Origin: Rhizoclosmatium globosum
Taxonomy: Eukaryota > Chytridiomycota > Chytridiomycetes > Chytridiales > Chytriomycetaceae
Length of the DNA: 64,000 nucleotides
Assembly: GCA_002104985.1 (NCBI GenBank)
Contig: MCGO01000033.1
Coordinates: 124,001-188,000 of the forward strand
Direction: 5' to 3'
Positions 1 to 13,090 of this stretch are shown one piece after another (the stretch's first letter is position 1; the number at the start of each line of letters is the position of its first letter). Position numbers and translations under genes: made by a program. The notes beneath the pieces were generated by a model. It was given only the letters and a program-made list of their open reading frames with translations, was not told where the DNA came from and did no database searches.

Positions 1-2957
1 CTGGGTTCCTTCAGAAATGAATAAACGTTTTTATTTAATGTTTATTTAAAAAGTCGACAAAGGAGCTGAGTTATACCAATTACTTTGGAGACGTTGCAGT
101 AGTTCTGCACGATTGCATCTCAAATGAAACTAGATATTTTAGACAGGGGTCTCGTTTTTGTTAAACAATAGAAAATATACGTTTATTAATACTTTTTAAT
201 AGTGGGAATATTTGGGCAGAGTGTAGAATATGCTGGAAGGTTGTGGACGAGAACCCAACTTCAGTCTAAAAAAGTTAAGTATTTTTTGAGTTAATCCAGA
301 ACGCGACGCGGACGTAATAAATCCACAAATGAATATTGTTTTATTATATAGAGAAAGTATAACGTTCTATGGTCTTGTATTTAGACCAGGGTTGTGGTTT
401 GAGTTTTGGGTTGAACACCACTTGGCTGCGACTCGTGAACGGCTGAAGCGATTTGGCTGAAACTTTAGTGAACAATTAATAAAACTAATTTATATTACTG
501 GTTAAAATATCGAAACGATCGAAGAAAGAATAAAGGAGCTACGCGGAGGCCCACACCTCGAACCCAACACGCGCAACTCGGGACCCTGAGCCGTTATCGA
601 AAAAAACGGCTCTAGGTTGCCTTTGGATTTTGTTTTTTCATCATTTAATAAAGTTGGAGGGAAATCAGGAGAAAATTGAGGGAGGAGATAGGTTTTGAAG
701 GAATTGGGTTCTGCCTGCCTCACGGCCGCCACGAACGCACCACCGCCGTCACTCCACTCTTATTTTTATAATACTTTTGTTCCGGTTTTGTCCTCGGAAA
801 AAGCAGGACCGTGGAAAAAGCCTGGGCAAAAAAAAACACAGAGCTTCCCACGGTTGAGGTTCTGCCGAAAGGTTCGACTCTCGCCTACACATACATACGC
901 AGAAGAAACCCCTGACTGGGTAAACCCAGCCAGGAAAACCCAGCTAAAGCTGGGGCGTGATCCTGGCTGGGTTCCTTCAGAAATGAATAAACGTTTTTAT
1001 TTAATGTTTATTTAAAAAGTCGACAAAGGAACTAAGTTATTCCAATTACTGTGGAGACGCTGCAGTAGTTCTGCACGAGGGCATCTCAAATGAAACTGGA
1101 TATATTAGACAGGGGTCTCGTTTTTGATAAACAATGGAAAATAAACGTGTATTAATACTTTTTAATGGTGGGAATATTTGGGCAGAGTGTAGAATGTGCT
1201 GGAAGGTTGTGGACGAGAACCCAACTTCAGTCTGAAAAAGAACAAGTATTTTTCGAGTTGATCCCGATCGCGACGAGGACTTAATAAACCGACAAATTAA
1301 TATTGTTTTATTATTAAGAGAAAGTATGACGTTCTATGGTCTTGAATTTAGACCAGGGTTGTGGTTTGAGTTTTGTGTTGATCACTACTTGCCTGCGACT
1401 CGGGAACGGCTGAAGCGAAATACCTGAAACTTTCGGGAACAATTAATAAAACTCATATTACTATCTAGTTGAAATATTGAAGAGATCGAACAAAGATTGA
1501 AGGAGCTGCGCCGGGGTACACACCTCGAACCCAACATGTGCAGCGTGGGAACCTGAGCCGTTATCGAGAAAAACGGCACTAGGTTGCCTTTATAATTTGT
1601 TTTTTCATCAATTAGGAAAGTTGGAGGAGAATAAATACAGGATTGACGGAGGAGATAGGTTTTTAAGGTTTTCGTTTCAGCCTGCCCCGCCTCTGCGGCC
1701 AACCCGCAACTGCCACTATCTCACTATTAATGTGCTTTATTAAACTAGATCTACACGCGTAATAATAGGAAAAGCTGTTTTATTTGGTGGTTTTTGATCC
1801 CGGTTTTGTCCTCGGAAAAGTAGGAACATAATGAATAGACACCCAAAAAAAAACAGGGAGCTTCCCACGGTTGAGGTTCTGCCGAAAGGTTCGACTCGCC
1901 TACACACACATCGCAGAAGAAACCCCTGACTGGGTAAACCCAGCCAGGAACACACATACATACGCAGAAGTAATCCCTGACTGGGTTCCTTCGGAAAGAA
2001 AAAATAAACTGGTTTAATTTTATTGAAAGTCAAGAAAGGGAGCACCTTATACAATTACTTTGGAGATGTTGCGGGTTTTCTGGATGGTGGGATCTCAATG
2101 AAGCCAGTAGACAAGGGTCTCGTTGTTTTTTGCTTAACAATAGAAAATAAACGTTTATTAATGCTTTTTAATGGTTGGAATATTTAGGGAGAGTGTAGAA
2201 TGTGCTGGAAGGTTGTGGACGAGAACCCAATTTCAGTCTGAAAAAGTAAAGTATTTTTTGAGTTAACCCAGATCGCGACGAGGACTTAATAAACCGACAA
2301 ATCAATATTGTTTTATTATTCAGAGAAAGTATGACGTTTTATGGTCTTGTATTTAGACCAGGGTTGTGGTTTGAGTTTGGGTTTGAACACCACTTGGCTG
2401 CGACTCGGCAACGGCTGACGCGATTTGGCTGAAACTTCAAGGAACAATTAATAAAGCTAATTTATATTGTTGTTAAAAAAATCGAAAAGATCAAAGAAAG
2501 AATGAAGGAGCTCCGGCGGGGCACACATCTCGAACCCAACACATGCAACTCGGGACCCTGAGCTGTTATCGAAAAAAACGGCTCTAGGTTGCCTTTGGAT
2601 TTTAATGTTTCATCATTTAATAAAGTTGGAGGGGAATCAGGAGAAAATTGAGGGAGGAGATAGGTTTTGAAGGAATTGGGTTCTGCCTGCCTCACGGCTG
2701 CCACCAACACACCACCGCCGTCACTCCACTCTTATTTAACAGTTTAATATAAGCTTTATTTTAATGATGATTTGTTTGGACTGGATGTTGTTTGGTTGGG
2801 GATCCGGTTTTGTCCTCGGAAAAAGCAGGATCAAGAAAGCCCAGGCAAAAAAAAAACAGGGAGCTTCCCACGGTTGAAGTTCTGCCGAAAGGTTCGACTC
2901 TCGCACACACATACATACGCAGAAGTAACCCCTGACTGGGTAAACCCAGCCAGGAAC
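1..2957. repeat. Tandem ~1-kb satellite, three units
   Basis: Three head-to-tail units begin with the same 'ctgggttcctt' phrase at 1, 967 and 1981, giving unit lengths of 966, 1014 and about 977 bp. The array starts at the first base of the window, so it probably continues outside. Each unit ends with a 24-bp near-palindrome (911-934, 1925-1948, 2931-2954; 11-bp arms, one mismatch). It also carries a conserved block with an A-run and the string GGTTCGACTC (871-880, 1888-1897, 2891-2900), which resembles a tRNA-type B box. The copies differ by many substitutions and small indels, so the array is not freshly amplified. The similar reverse-strand reading frames in each unit are explained by the repetition, and I recognise no protein in them. 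Confidence 0.85.
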
Positions 2958-5900
2958 TAGGCCACAAACAAAATTCCCATCCACGCCAAATTGGGACACA
3001 TCCACTTCTGCTATGACCGCTACGGCAGATATAAGTACTTGCAAATAATGCAAGTGATACACCTCAATAGAGCAATGGGCGGAACCTCAGCAAAATAGGT
3101 TATCTTTTTTGGAGAGTGCTTGAAAGATCTTTCAACTGGGCCTTTGTTTGAAGACAGACCTTATTAGCATTCAAAAAACATAGAAATTTCAATTCCTGGT
3201 GTTAAAAGATTCTTCAAAACAAAATAGCCCGGTGGTGCTCTTACATCTTCAAATAGGATACTTACCGCGTGGCTGTGTGCTTTGAAATGCTGCCCTCATG
3301 CAAACCCTAATTGTGACACAACTCAGTTGCAAGAGCTTGAACTGGAAAACTGACTAAATAGCTCCAGTGTGCTGAAAGAACCTTTAGTTGACAATTGTAG
3401 TGTGCCAGTAGTCCTGACTTTCCATTGGAATGTGATTATGACATCTAAATCCCAATACACTCTCTATACAGTAGGTTGCCTTGAAAACAAGCTCCAGACC
3501 TTCACTCAAACTCACCATACCTGCATCCAGGAAAAACTTGCAGATGAATTTGTAGATCTGCTTGCTGCTGTCAGATCTTTCTTCCCTTAATTTCTCTTGG
3601 CCATTCCCTTAACTGCCCATGACATACTGCAAATTTGATTCCACCTTCCACTGTGTGCCCTGCTACTGCTGTGTGCGCTTTCCCAATGTATTGCATTTTG
3701 ACTCACATCCAATTGACTCAAATGATATGCATGAAAGGAAATTTGTCATGCATTTGCAGATAATTAGAAAGTAGAGTTCAAGGAACCTAACTACACTGTG
3801 CACAAAATAAAGTATCCATGAATAATTAGTATCCATTTGTAATTGGTGTCGCGTCTACACTATTTCATGTGTAGATTAGCCAACCGTTACGCGCGTGTAA
3901 CTTCTCATCTTCATTTAAGCTCATTCAACTTTTGTTTCATAACTTCATCTATAGTAATAAAGCGAGTGTCTGCAAGTAAAACTTCTACACAATCAAACTT
4001 CTTTTTGTTAAGATGGCAATGAGCTGTACATTTATCAACTCAGACACAATGCCAATGAAAATCAAACAGTTCACACGGAAACGTTTTTGTCCAGAAACGT
4101 CAACATGCCAAGCCTTGATGCAAGGAACTCTTCCGCCCAAATGGGGAAGCATATGCTGATTGAATCAAGAGATAGAACCAGGAAAGATGCTTGAAGTGCG
4201 TGTCAGTTACATATGTATTATTGACAAACCAAGTGTTCAAGAAGTGTGATTTGACCTAAACAAAATATAGTTTCCATTCATAATTAGTGTTGACGACACT
4301 ATATCCTGTGCCACTTATCAATAGTAAATAGTGTTGTTGACACTAAATACGGTGAACGGTGTACTTGAATTAAGTAGTGTTCTGGTAAACCTTTCCTCAC
4401 TTAATTCTAATGTCAAGAAATTAAAAATGAAGGTCTTGTGGGTGGCAGGTTGGTTCTGTCAACTTGACCACGCAACTTACTCTGTTAAATTTTGATAGGG
4501 TGATTTAGAAAATGGTCTTGAATCCCACTTGGACCTGCTGAATCTTGATCCAACAATTTCCAACAACGCATTAAGACAAAATAAAACAAGGAGAAGGGTG
4601 AAAAGATTACATAGCACAAATTTGTGCAAGCCTTTTCTTCGAAATCCAACAGTTTTCCAACTGGTGACGAGGCTTTTTCCTTTGACTTTCCGCACCTTTT
4701 ATTACGCTTAGGGTGGATCATATGCACAATCCATGATGAACAAATAATAAGGTTATAATAAAAGAGGTGCCAAATTAAGGAGGTTTCGCTATTCGGATTT
4801 TTGTTTGGGAGGTGGGGATTTGTCTTCGTGGGGGTGGTCACAAAGAAAAATGGATGGCCACGTCAATGCCTGAGCAACACTACTACCTGAGCAGCACCTA
4901 AATGTGGCTGTGCTGACCCTGCCATGATCGCGTCAGCAAATTGAATCATTTTACACTCGGTTTGCGATGAGTGTCCCAAAACAATAAATGTTTGAATCAT
5001 CGGAATATATGCAGGAGCCTGGTACAAATTCTATGCAGGCCACAGTCATGGCCAATATCAAAAGTAGCTGTTCACACGGGTGTTTTGCATGTTCGACAGC
5101 ATTATTGTCAGTGTTCATTCAAAATGTATTTTTCCTTCTAACGAACACAACGTTCACACAAAGAAATCCTTGTGGCCATGACATAAAATCCACAAAGAAA
5201 TCCTCCTAGCGAAACCTCTCTTTTGACGCAATAATATGTTTAATAAGATGTTGACAAAACAAAACAATGAACAAGGAATGGTTTTCTTCTTGAAATAAGG
5301 ACAGGTCAAAGATTGTGACCAAACTTCGAAATTGAAAAATAATAATATTAAAGAAGCTAACCTGAGGCTGTTCATCATGTACAGACCATGGCAGGGTACT
5401 AAGGGCCTCCTGTAAGCTGATATTTTTATCCATAAAATACATTGTCGAAAATTGTGTCTTCCCTTATATTTTATAGCCAACAGCCTGCTGTCAAAGTTGC
5501 ATCAAAACCTATGTGGCTGCCCACAATCAGTCTGATAAGGAACCAGATGCTTCAAGAAATCATGAAGGATGGTGAAAACCTGATACCTGCAGTTGTGAAT
5601 TCACAAGCACTGCTTTACAAGCAAGCAAAGCCTTCCACACTGGTTGAAAAGATTTCACATTAACAATTGCAGTTGTATTTGAGACAACAGATGCAGTCAC
5701 AAAGAATACAGACACTGGAATGGCGACAAGAATGGATAGAAGAGAAAACATATTTTTGACAAACAAAGTGACGCCATTTAACGATAAAATTAATCATGTA
5801 TCGCAACAATACACCTTGAAAAACCAGCTTAGATTTTGCTATTCCGAGACATCAGATTTCTGCCAAAAGTGGTGCAATAGGGCTACGTCATCGCGTCTGT

Positions 5901-5990
5901 TTTTTTTTTGGTTCCAAACGAAAAAAGGTTCAAAAAACAATATCACATATCAATTTTCAAAAAAAAAAAATTCAAAAAAAAAATTGATTT
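2958..5990. other. AT-rich intergenic region with element-like debris
   Basis: I can name no gene here. Short open frames on both strands lack family motifs. A minus-strand frame at 5560-5766 begins with a signal-peptide-like hydrophobic stretch. A minus-strand stretch near 5360-5442 ends at a plausible GT splice donor, so a small broken or spliced gene is possible but unsupported. Visible structure includes: a ~30-bp direct repeat (about 3799-3830 and 4257-4290); small hairpins near 3852, 4287 and 4326; a 12-bp inverted repeat (4780-4791 against 5207-5218); and a 14-bp direct repeat (5157-5170, 5191-5204). Long A and T runs occupy 5899-5981, just before the copper ATPase start. The overall look is decayed mobile-element DNA. 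Confidence 0.5.
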
Positions 5991-5993
5991 GAA

Positions 5994-8900
5994 ATGGGCG
6001 ATGCTTCAAGAGGCAGTTGTTCTGTGTGTGAATGCGCCAAGTGTTCCTGCTCCGTATGTCGCTGCAACGTGGAAGCGCCTGTGTCGTCGTTGAATTTGAG
6101 TCGCGGCGTCCGATTCGACGTTGTTCTTCCAACTTCGGCGGCCCTTGGCACGGTGCTTCCGAGTTGCGTGTCGAATCCAGTTGTGCGACGAACGTGCCCG
6201 ACTCGAACAAGATGCGCCTTTGTTGATGTGAAGTACGCTCTGTTGCGTGGGCGGGTTGATGTCAAGAGCGTTGTCTTCGTTGCTCCTGCTCCGGCTCAGC
6301 TGGACGAGAGCCTCGATTTGAGGGCTATTACAGTAAGTAGCGATGTATATAGTACTGTGCGCTAATATCATGTGACATAGGTTGATGTCTATTTTGCAAA
6401 GTCGAGAGCAGACAATGCGGTTGCAGCCTGTGAAGCTATCCTCTCCGACCGTGGCTACTCTGTCTCATCCCTGCCAAGTCCAAACTTGAAGCCTGTGAAG
6501 CTTGGTGCTGGTAGCAGCGGAAAACAAGCAAAGTTTGACGCTTCCTCCCATCAACCAATCCGTGTCATTCCCTCCCATGCCGTGTCAATTGGTATTGTCG
6601 GTATGACTTGTACTTCTTGCACAAACACCGTCAAGGGCGCTCTGTCAGCTATTCAAGGTGTTGTATCCTCGTCTGTCCTTGTCAAGCTCCATTCAGAGGA
6701 TCTCTCTTCTTCCTCTTCTTCTCTGAAAGTTGGGGAGGCTTCTTTTGAGATTTTGGATTCCGGTGAGTTTTGTCAGTGTTAGAGTGTATGAGCAGTTGGG
6801 TTGAGTGAGTGTGGTGAGCGCATAAAGCCGATTAACTTTTGATGAGGCAACGCACCTAAATGTAATATAAAAGCAAACAAATCACAAACTGGAGGAGCGA
6901 GTGTAGCGATAAAACATATATGACTGAGTGATTTATGAAAAGACAAATCAATGCTTAAACTAATTCTTTTATGTGTCAGCTCTTCCATCCGGCGCTACTG
7001 CTGATTTGAAAAACTTTTTCAAGGACAAGATTGAAGGGCTCGGATTTGAGGTAGTTCAGGAGGTTCAAGTCATCGCAAACCCTTCATCCGCAACTTCTGT
7101 CCCTCAATTCTCCGAGCTCACTTCCATTCTTTCGACTACACCACTTCTAGCCCAGACCACGTCTTCTGCAGTCTCGTATGGATCCATTCAGCTACAGCAG
7201 CGTACCAAGACTGACATTCTCCTTTCCGGCTTGACTTGTGCCTCTTGCGTCCAATCGCTCACTCACGCGTTCAAACCTCTTCCAACCACATCTGTTGAGA
7301 TTTCGTTGCTTCCATTCCAAAGAGCTCTTGTTGTCCACGATCCAACTTACCTTCCAGTCTCAAAGATTCTTGAAACCATTGAAAACTGTGGGTTTGAAGT
7401 TTTAGACCACATGTCTGTGCAAGATGATGCTGATGCTGCGGTTGGATCTCCACCACATATTGGTTCCTTGTCCAAGAGTTTTGCTGGTGAACAGAGAGTT
7501 CACAAACGCGTTTCAACAGTTTTTGCCGAATCTGTCGGAATGGATCCGAGTTGTGGTGGTAGTTCTGGTGGGGAACCTGTTTCAAACAGATGTTGTGGGA
7601 GGGACAGTTCTTGTTGCGGAACCAAACTTAAGACAGATGAACCTGAACAAGAGTCTCCTCCACCTCCAACTTCCACTCCATCCAACCTTGCTATCACAAA
7701 ACTTGACGTGACTGGAATGACCTGCGCTTCTTGCGTAGCATCTATTGAACGCATTGTTGGTGGTTTGGAAGGTGTTACATCTGTCTCAGTCAGTCTCCTC
7801 ACGAACCGCGCCGTCGTCCAACACGACACCAAGAAAACTGGAGCTCGTCAACTCATTTCCACAATTAACGATGCCGGATTCAATGCAACCCTTTCCCCCG
7901 CAACAAACATCAACTCCCTTGCGCAGCAAAAGACAAACGAGGAAATGAAGGTATTCCAGCGCGACGCAGTCATCGCGGGTGTGTTTGCTGTTCCGGCGTT
8001 TATGATTTCAATGGTGTTTATGATGGCATTTAAACCGGGGAATCCTGTGCATGATTTCTGGGAGTGGGAAGTTTTGCCGGGGGTTTCGTTGGATGCTGTT
8101 GTTTTGTTGGTGTTGGCAACCCCAGTGCAGTTTTGGATGGGGGCAAGGTTTTATCGCGGTGCGTGGAAGAGTTTGAGGTATGCCAAGAGTGCGAATGTAA
8201 GTGTGCCTTTATTTCTTAGTGACAGTGCAGGTGTGTGATAATATGTGTTTGATAGATGGACGTGTTGGTTGCGTTGGGAACTTCAGCAGCCTACTTTTAC
8301 AGTGTCGCCAGCGTAATTCTCTCATTTTCTGCTGGAATGATGAAAGGAAACCAATATTTTGAGACGTCCATCCTTCTCCTCTTTTTTATCCTTCTCGGAA
8401 AATACTTGGAGTCTTACGCAAAGGGTAAAACTGGTGAAGCTGTCACGCAGCTCCTCCACCTCACTCCTGAAACTGTCACACTTGTGCACCTCCAAAAGCC
8501 TCTTATTGACGTTCCAGAGGCTGACGGCATTGAAATTGAACGTGAAGAAACTGTTGAAAGCGGGCTTGTTGAAGTGGGAGATATTCTCAAAGTGAATGTT
8601 GGCGCACGTTTTCCATGTGATGCAATCCTTGTGAAAGGGTCCACACACGCGGATGAAAGTATGTTGACAGGCGAACCGATTCCGTTGTTCAAGAAGCCTG
8701 GAGACACTGTTACGGGTGGGACATTGAATGTGACCAGTGGGGTTTTGGTGAAAGCCGTGCATATTGGCAGTGAAACCGTTCTTGCGCGTATTGTTGCGTG
8801 TGTGCAGGACGCTCAGATGAGTAAAGCACCAGTTCAGGCTGTTGCAGATGCAGTATCGAGAGTGTTTGTGCCAGTAGTTGTGTTGATTAGTCTGGCGACA

Positions 8901-10387
8901 TTTTTGTTGTGGATTTTGATTGTTGAGAAGGAGTGGGTTGTTCCAGCAGGCGGAGAGGGTGTGTTTGAGTTCGCGTTGAATTTCGGGATTGCTGTGCTTG
9001 TGATTGCTTGTCCTTGTGCACTTGGGTTAGCAACGCCAACTGCTGTTATGGTTGGTACTGGTAGTAAGTTCCTTTGAATTTTTAGTGGATTTTGCTGATT
9101 TAGATAATAGTTGCTGCCAAATATGGAATCCTAATTAAGGGTGGTGGTGCCGCACTTCAGACTGCAAGCACTGTCAAGACTATTATTTTCGATAAGACTG
9201 GTACATTGACGAAAGGAAAGCCTACTGTTACCGACTCTCTTATCACTTTTACTGCTGCAACAATCAAGGCTGTCTCCAAAAAGGTCTCAACTGACACGTT
9301 CGTTTCCTCAGCTACTGAGAATTACCCCATTGTCAGTGAGAGAGACTTGTGGTCTTTGGTGGCCTACACTGAAAGTTTCAGTTCTCATCCACTCGCAACT
9401 GCTGCTGCCATCTACGCGCTTCCTCGCTCCGGTGACGGTGTCAAGCAAGGATCTTTGGGCGGTGGATGGAAAATCTCTAGCGTTCAAGAAATTGCTGGTA
9501 TGGGAATCTCAGCCAATTTGGAGAGCAGTGAAGCCGCTGAAGGTGTTCACTACGAAGCGTTTGTGGGAAGCCGCCGTTGGGTTGTTGAAACTAACGGATG
9601 TGTCTTTGGAAGCGAGGTTGTTGATGAAACTGTGAATGAATGGCAAGGTGAAGGAAAGACAGCTGTTTTTGTTGGGATGCGTGTGATCGATTTGTTTTGG
9701 AAGCCTGTTGAGGAGGAACAGGGAGGGAAGTTGCTTTGTGTGTTGGCAATTTCAGATCCACCAAGAGAGGCGAGTGCGGGGACAGTGAAGAAGTTGCAGG
9801 CAATGGGAATTCGTGTTGTGATGATGACGGGTGATCAGCACGCAACTGCATTGGCTGTTGCTCGACAGGTTGGGATTGCGTCGAAGGATGTGATTGCCGG
9901 GTGCTTGCCTTTGGATAAAGGAACGAAGGTGCTGGAAATTAAGGAAATGGCTGATAAGATGAAAGGGGGTAAAGTTGCTTTTGCTGGTGATGGAATCAAT
10001 GACTCCATTGCTCTTGCAAGCGCTGATGTTGGGTAAGTCTATGTTTAGTTTAAATGCTACATTCTTAACCTTTTCTATTCATTCAGAATCGCTCTTGGCG
10101 GAGGTTCAGATATTGCAATTGAATCTGCATCTGCCGTCCTTCTTCGTTCTGAACTCTCTGATATTGTCACCTTGCTCAAACTCAGTCGTACAGTCTTGAA
10201 CAGAATCTATCTCAACATGGGTGGAGCCTTCATTTACAATATCATCGGAATCCCCATCGCTGCTGGAGTGTTATATGTTCCTGCAGATGGATTTATGCTC
10301 AGTCCTTGGATCGCTGGATTGGCAATGGCCTTGAGCTCTGTGACTGTGGTGGTGAGTAGTTTGGCATTGAAGTTGTTCAAGCCTTGA
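5994..10387 (+). CDS. P1B-type copper-transporting ATPase (CCC2/ATP7 family)
   Basis: This membrane pump uses ATP to move copper, in fungi usually into the Golgi for loading secreted oxidases. Six exons join in phase (5994-6332, 6381-6762, 6980-8196, 8256-9063, 9111-10032, 10087-10387) to give about 1322 residues, normal for ATP7-like pumps. The N-terminus carries a Cys-rich start (CSVC, CRC) and then three heavy-metal-associated domains with GMTCTSC, LTCASC and GMTCASC. A Cys cluster (RCC..SCC) precedes the third. The catalytic part shows the MDVLVALGTS membrane motif, MLTGEP actuator loop, CPC transmembrane copper site, DKTGTLT phosphorylation site, SSHPLA nucleotide-binding motif and GDGIND hinge. 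The hinge reads GDGINDSIALA, with Ile where the family normally has Pro. Metal specificity is inferred from CPC and the Cys-rich domains. Start chosen as the first ATG opening the Cys-rich exon. Confidence 0.95.
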
Positions 10388-10641
10388 TTGTCAAGTGAGG
10401 AGGTGGAGGAGATGGAATGTGAAAAAGGGCCAACTATTAAAGTTTGAAGTGTCAGAAATCAAAAGCAAATAAATTTGATCAGAAGCATCCAGAACGGATA
10501 TATGTAGAACGCATACATGATTTCACCAAACAATCTCATTTTATATTTATAAATAATTATAGCCATCAACCACAAATAGAAAATTAGTCGTAACTATTTT
10601 ATTTTGCTGTACAGCTATACAGTTCATCTAATTTTATGAAT

Positions 10642-13090
10642 TTAAGCATTACATGGAGTTCCATCAGCAAGCTGGTTATCACCACTGGCAATGTAGTAAG
10701 CACAGTCAAAGTCAGTGTATGAAGCTCCTGGGTAACAGTAGTAGTCCAATGGAACATTATCAGTGTTAGGGTTGAGTGCCCAGATGGTAGTGAAGTTGAC
10801 TCCACCCAAAGACATGATAGAGATAATCAAAGTGACAATTCCAGCTGCAGCATCCCAGGCAGCACCCATAACATACAAGTACTTCTGGTAGAATTCTCTG
10901 AAGCGGTAGAAGATGACAATCTGTCCAATGAAGCAGGTAAGGAAAGGCATGATAACAAAGACCTGGTAAGACTGAACTCCGGCAAATTGGAAGAAGATGG
11001 CAAAGTTCATGTAGTGCCAGTACTTTGAGCGGACAATGAACTTATTACCCAACCATGGAAGTACTGGGGCAATAGCACCGATCAAGAAGCACCACATCAA
11101 AGACTCATAGATGGAACCAATACCAAAGAATCGCTGTGGACCAATGGCTCCCCAGATTCCACCAGCAGAGTAGAACACTTGGTAGGAGTTGTAGGTCCAT
11201 CCAGTGGTGTCAAGGAGTTTACCACCACCAAACATCATGTACCAGGCAGCACCAACCGAAACGACAGCATTAATGAAGGTTCCCCAGATTTGGGCACCAA
11301 CCATGGCATATGGTGGAATGTGGAGGTAGTGACCAAGCTTCAAGTCACCAGACAAGTTAAGGGCTTGAATCAAGTTGTTAGTTCCCCAAGACTTGAAAGC
11401 CATGACAGCAACAGTTTGTCCTGGAATCATAAGACCAATAATAAACTCAGAGACAACGTTCAAGTACATCTGGACACCAGTAATGGCGTAAATAGAACCG
11501 TATGGGACCACAAAGATGGCGACCAAGAAGAGGTTAAAGAAGATTCCCCACCATGGCATGTTGAATGGAGTGAAGATGGAAACCAAGAGACCGCCAACAA
11601 CACAGAGACCCATGAAGGCAACGTAGACCCAGTCTGGAACATCAGGGTAGGCTTCCATCAGCTTGGCGTGCTTGTCAAGAGCATCAACTTCATCACGGAC
11701 CTGACGGAAAGCGTTCATGGTTTGGCGGTAGATATCCTTTCCATACCAAAGAATAACGTGCATCAATGCAGCAGTCACAGTCAAGAATGAAGAAGCATAA
11801 GACAGTGTGAAAGTGGAAGTCAAGTGAACTGGAGCAACACCGTTGTATGCAGTGAGGTTCAAGTTGTAGTTGTCAGAGACGTTGTAGAAGAACTTAGACG
11901 AAACTTTGTTCCCTGCGGCTTGATTCCATGCTCAGCACCAACGAAGAGACCAGCAGAGTTGACAACAGGGTTGAGAGAGCCTTGGTAACCTGGCAACTTG
12001 AACTTCTCGTTGAGTCCAAAGGTATCAGCGTTGTACATCAATGGTGTTGCAATCCAAAGGAAAACAATGTTTCCAAGAGTGTTGACAGCATTGGCATAGA
12101 ATGGCTGGGCAAAGTTGATACCACCGATGTTGGTCCAGTCAAAAGTGAGACCAAGGAATCCTACTCCGTTGAGAGCAGATCCTGCAACAGTGTTGAATTT
12201 GGAGAGGACTCCAGATGGACCGTTTCCACGTCCAGCGAAAACGCAACCCAAAGAAACAGCCTGGAGCATTGGAGCAAGAAGTCCTGGAATCCACTGCAGC
12301 GAAATTTAGAATGTCATACAAGAAAACACCTTCAATAATCGTACCTCATAAACGAACATTCCAGCAAAAGCAATCCAGAAGAACATAGTACGAGACATCT
12401 TCCACTTATCGCCAGCAATGGCACCAGTGTCAACCTTGTGGAATGAGGAGAAAAGAGCAATAGTAGTCAAGTTTGATGGCCACCACATCGCAGTTGGTCT
12501 GACAAGGAAGCGGCGAGTAAGACCAGAGAAACCGTATCCCATGAACTGAGTAACCAAAACAAATCCAAGGGCGGACATGAAAGTGATGTCAGAGTTGCCC
12601 ATCAACTTGGGGTAAGTTTGAGAAACCACATTGTCAATACCGTAAGGTGCAGTGGTGGTAGCAGACATGATGAAAATCAAAACGTGCTCCTTAATTGAGA
12701 ATGGTCCTGGGTTCAAGAAACCAGCGGGCAATACGTTGGCCAAAAAGACACCCATTGGGTAAGATACGATGGTGGCAACAACTGGAGGAATTGTGAAGGG
12801 AGAGGCACGGAAAGAGAGAGCAGTGTTGGCGAAAGAGAGAACAACCGCAAAGATGGTTCCGAGAAGAACGGAACGGAAGGAGAAGGCTGGAGTAGATGGG
12901 TCATCAGTCTGTGGAACGATGAAATCAATGTGCTCCTCGATGTCTTTGATGTCCTGTGGAAGTGATATCAGCTACATACTCCTAATCAAAGGTACCAGAG
13001 ATGGCATACCTCCAACTCAGTGTCATCGGCCATTTCTGGGTGGTCAGCGACAAAGTCGTCGACCTTCTTAATCTCGTCAGCAGCAGTCAT
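10642..13090 (-). CDS. OPT-family oligopeptide transporter (one frame break)
   Basis: This is a multi-pass plasma-membrane proton-coupled importer of small peptides (or metal-glutathione conjugates) of the fungal/plant OPT family. Exons are 13010-13090, 12345-12953 and 10642-12293, with introns of 56 and 51 bp. The N-terminus is acidic (MTAADEIKK...), followed by long hydrophobic segments with family phrases such as FTIPPVV, VFLANVLP, NPGPF.IKEH, WWPSNL, FVYEWIPG, NIPPY-like HIPPYAM, and GAIGPQRFF near the C-terminus. Within 11905-11935 the frame changes: one missing base would restore a continuous protein of about 780 residues, and the last exon is exactly one base short of a whole number of codons. 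No credible intron spans this point, so I read it as an indel. It is convergent with the copper ATPase, about 250 bp away. The exact substrate cannot be told. Confidence 0.88.

Noticed and set aside
868..885. A tRNA gene in the 1-kb repeat
   Set aside because: Only the B-box-like string is present; no cloverleaf or A box could be drawn.
502..2710. Three similar minus-strand proteins of 76-105 residues in the 1-kb repeats
   Set aside because: They follow the satellite period, differ by frame-changing indels, and share no known domain.
4485..4841. A 118-residue minus-strand protein
   Set aside because: No motif, no splice partners, and composition like its AT-rich surroundings.
11179..11790. 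A 203-residue plus-strand protein
   Set aside because: Antisense shadow of the OPT transporter.
11900..11940. A very short intron (26-38 bp) explaining the OPT frame change
   Set aside because: Candidate donors (GTGCTG, GTCTCT) do not fit the GTAAGT/GTATGT style used here and the length is below every other intron. A one-base indel is simpler.
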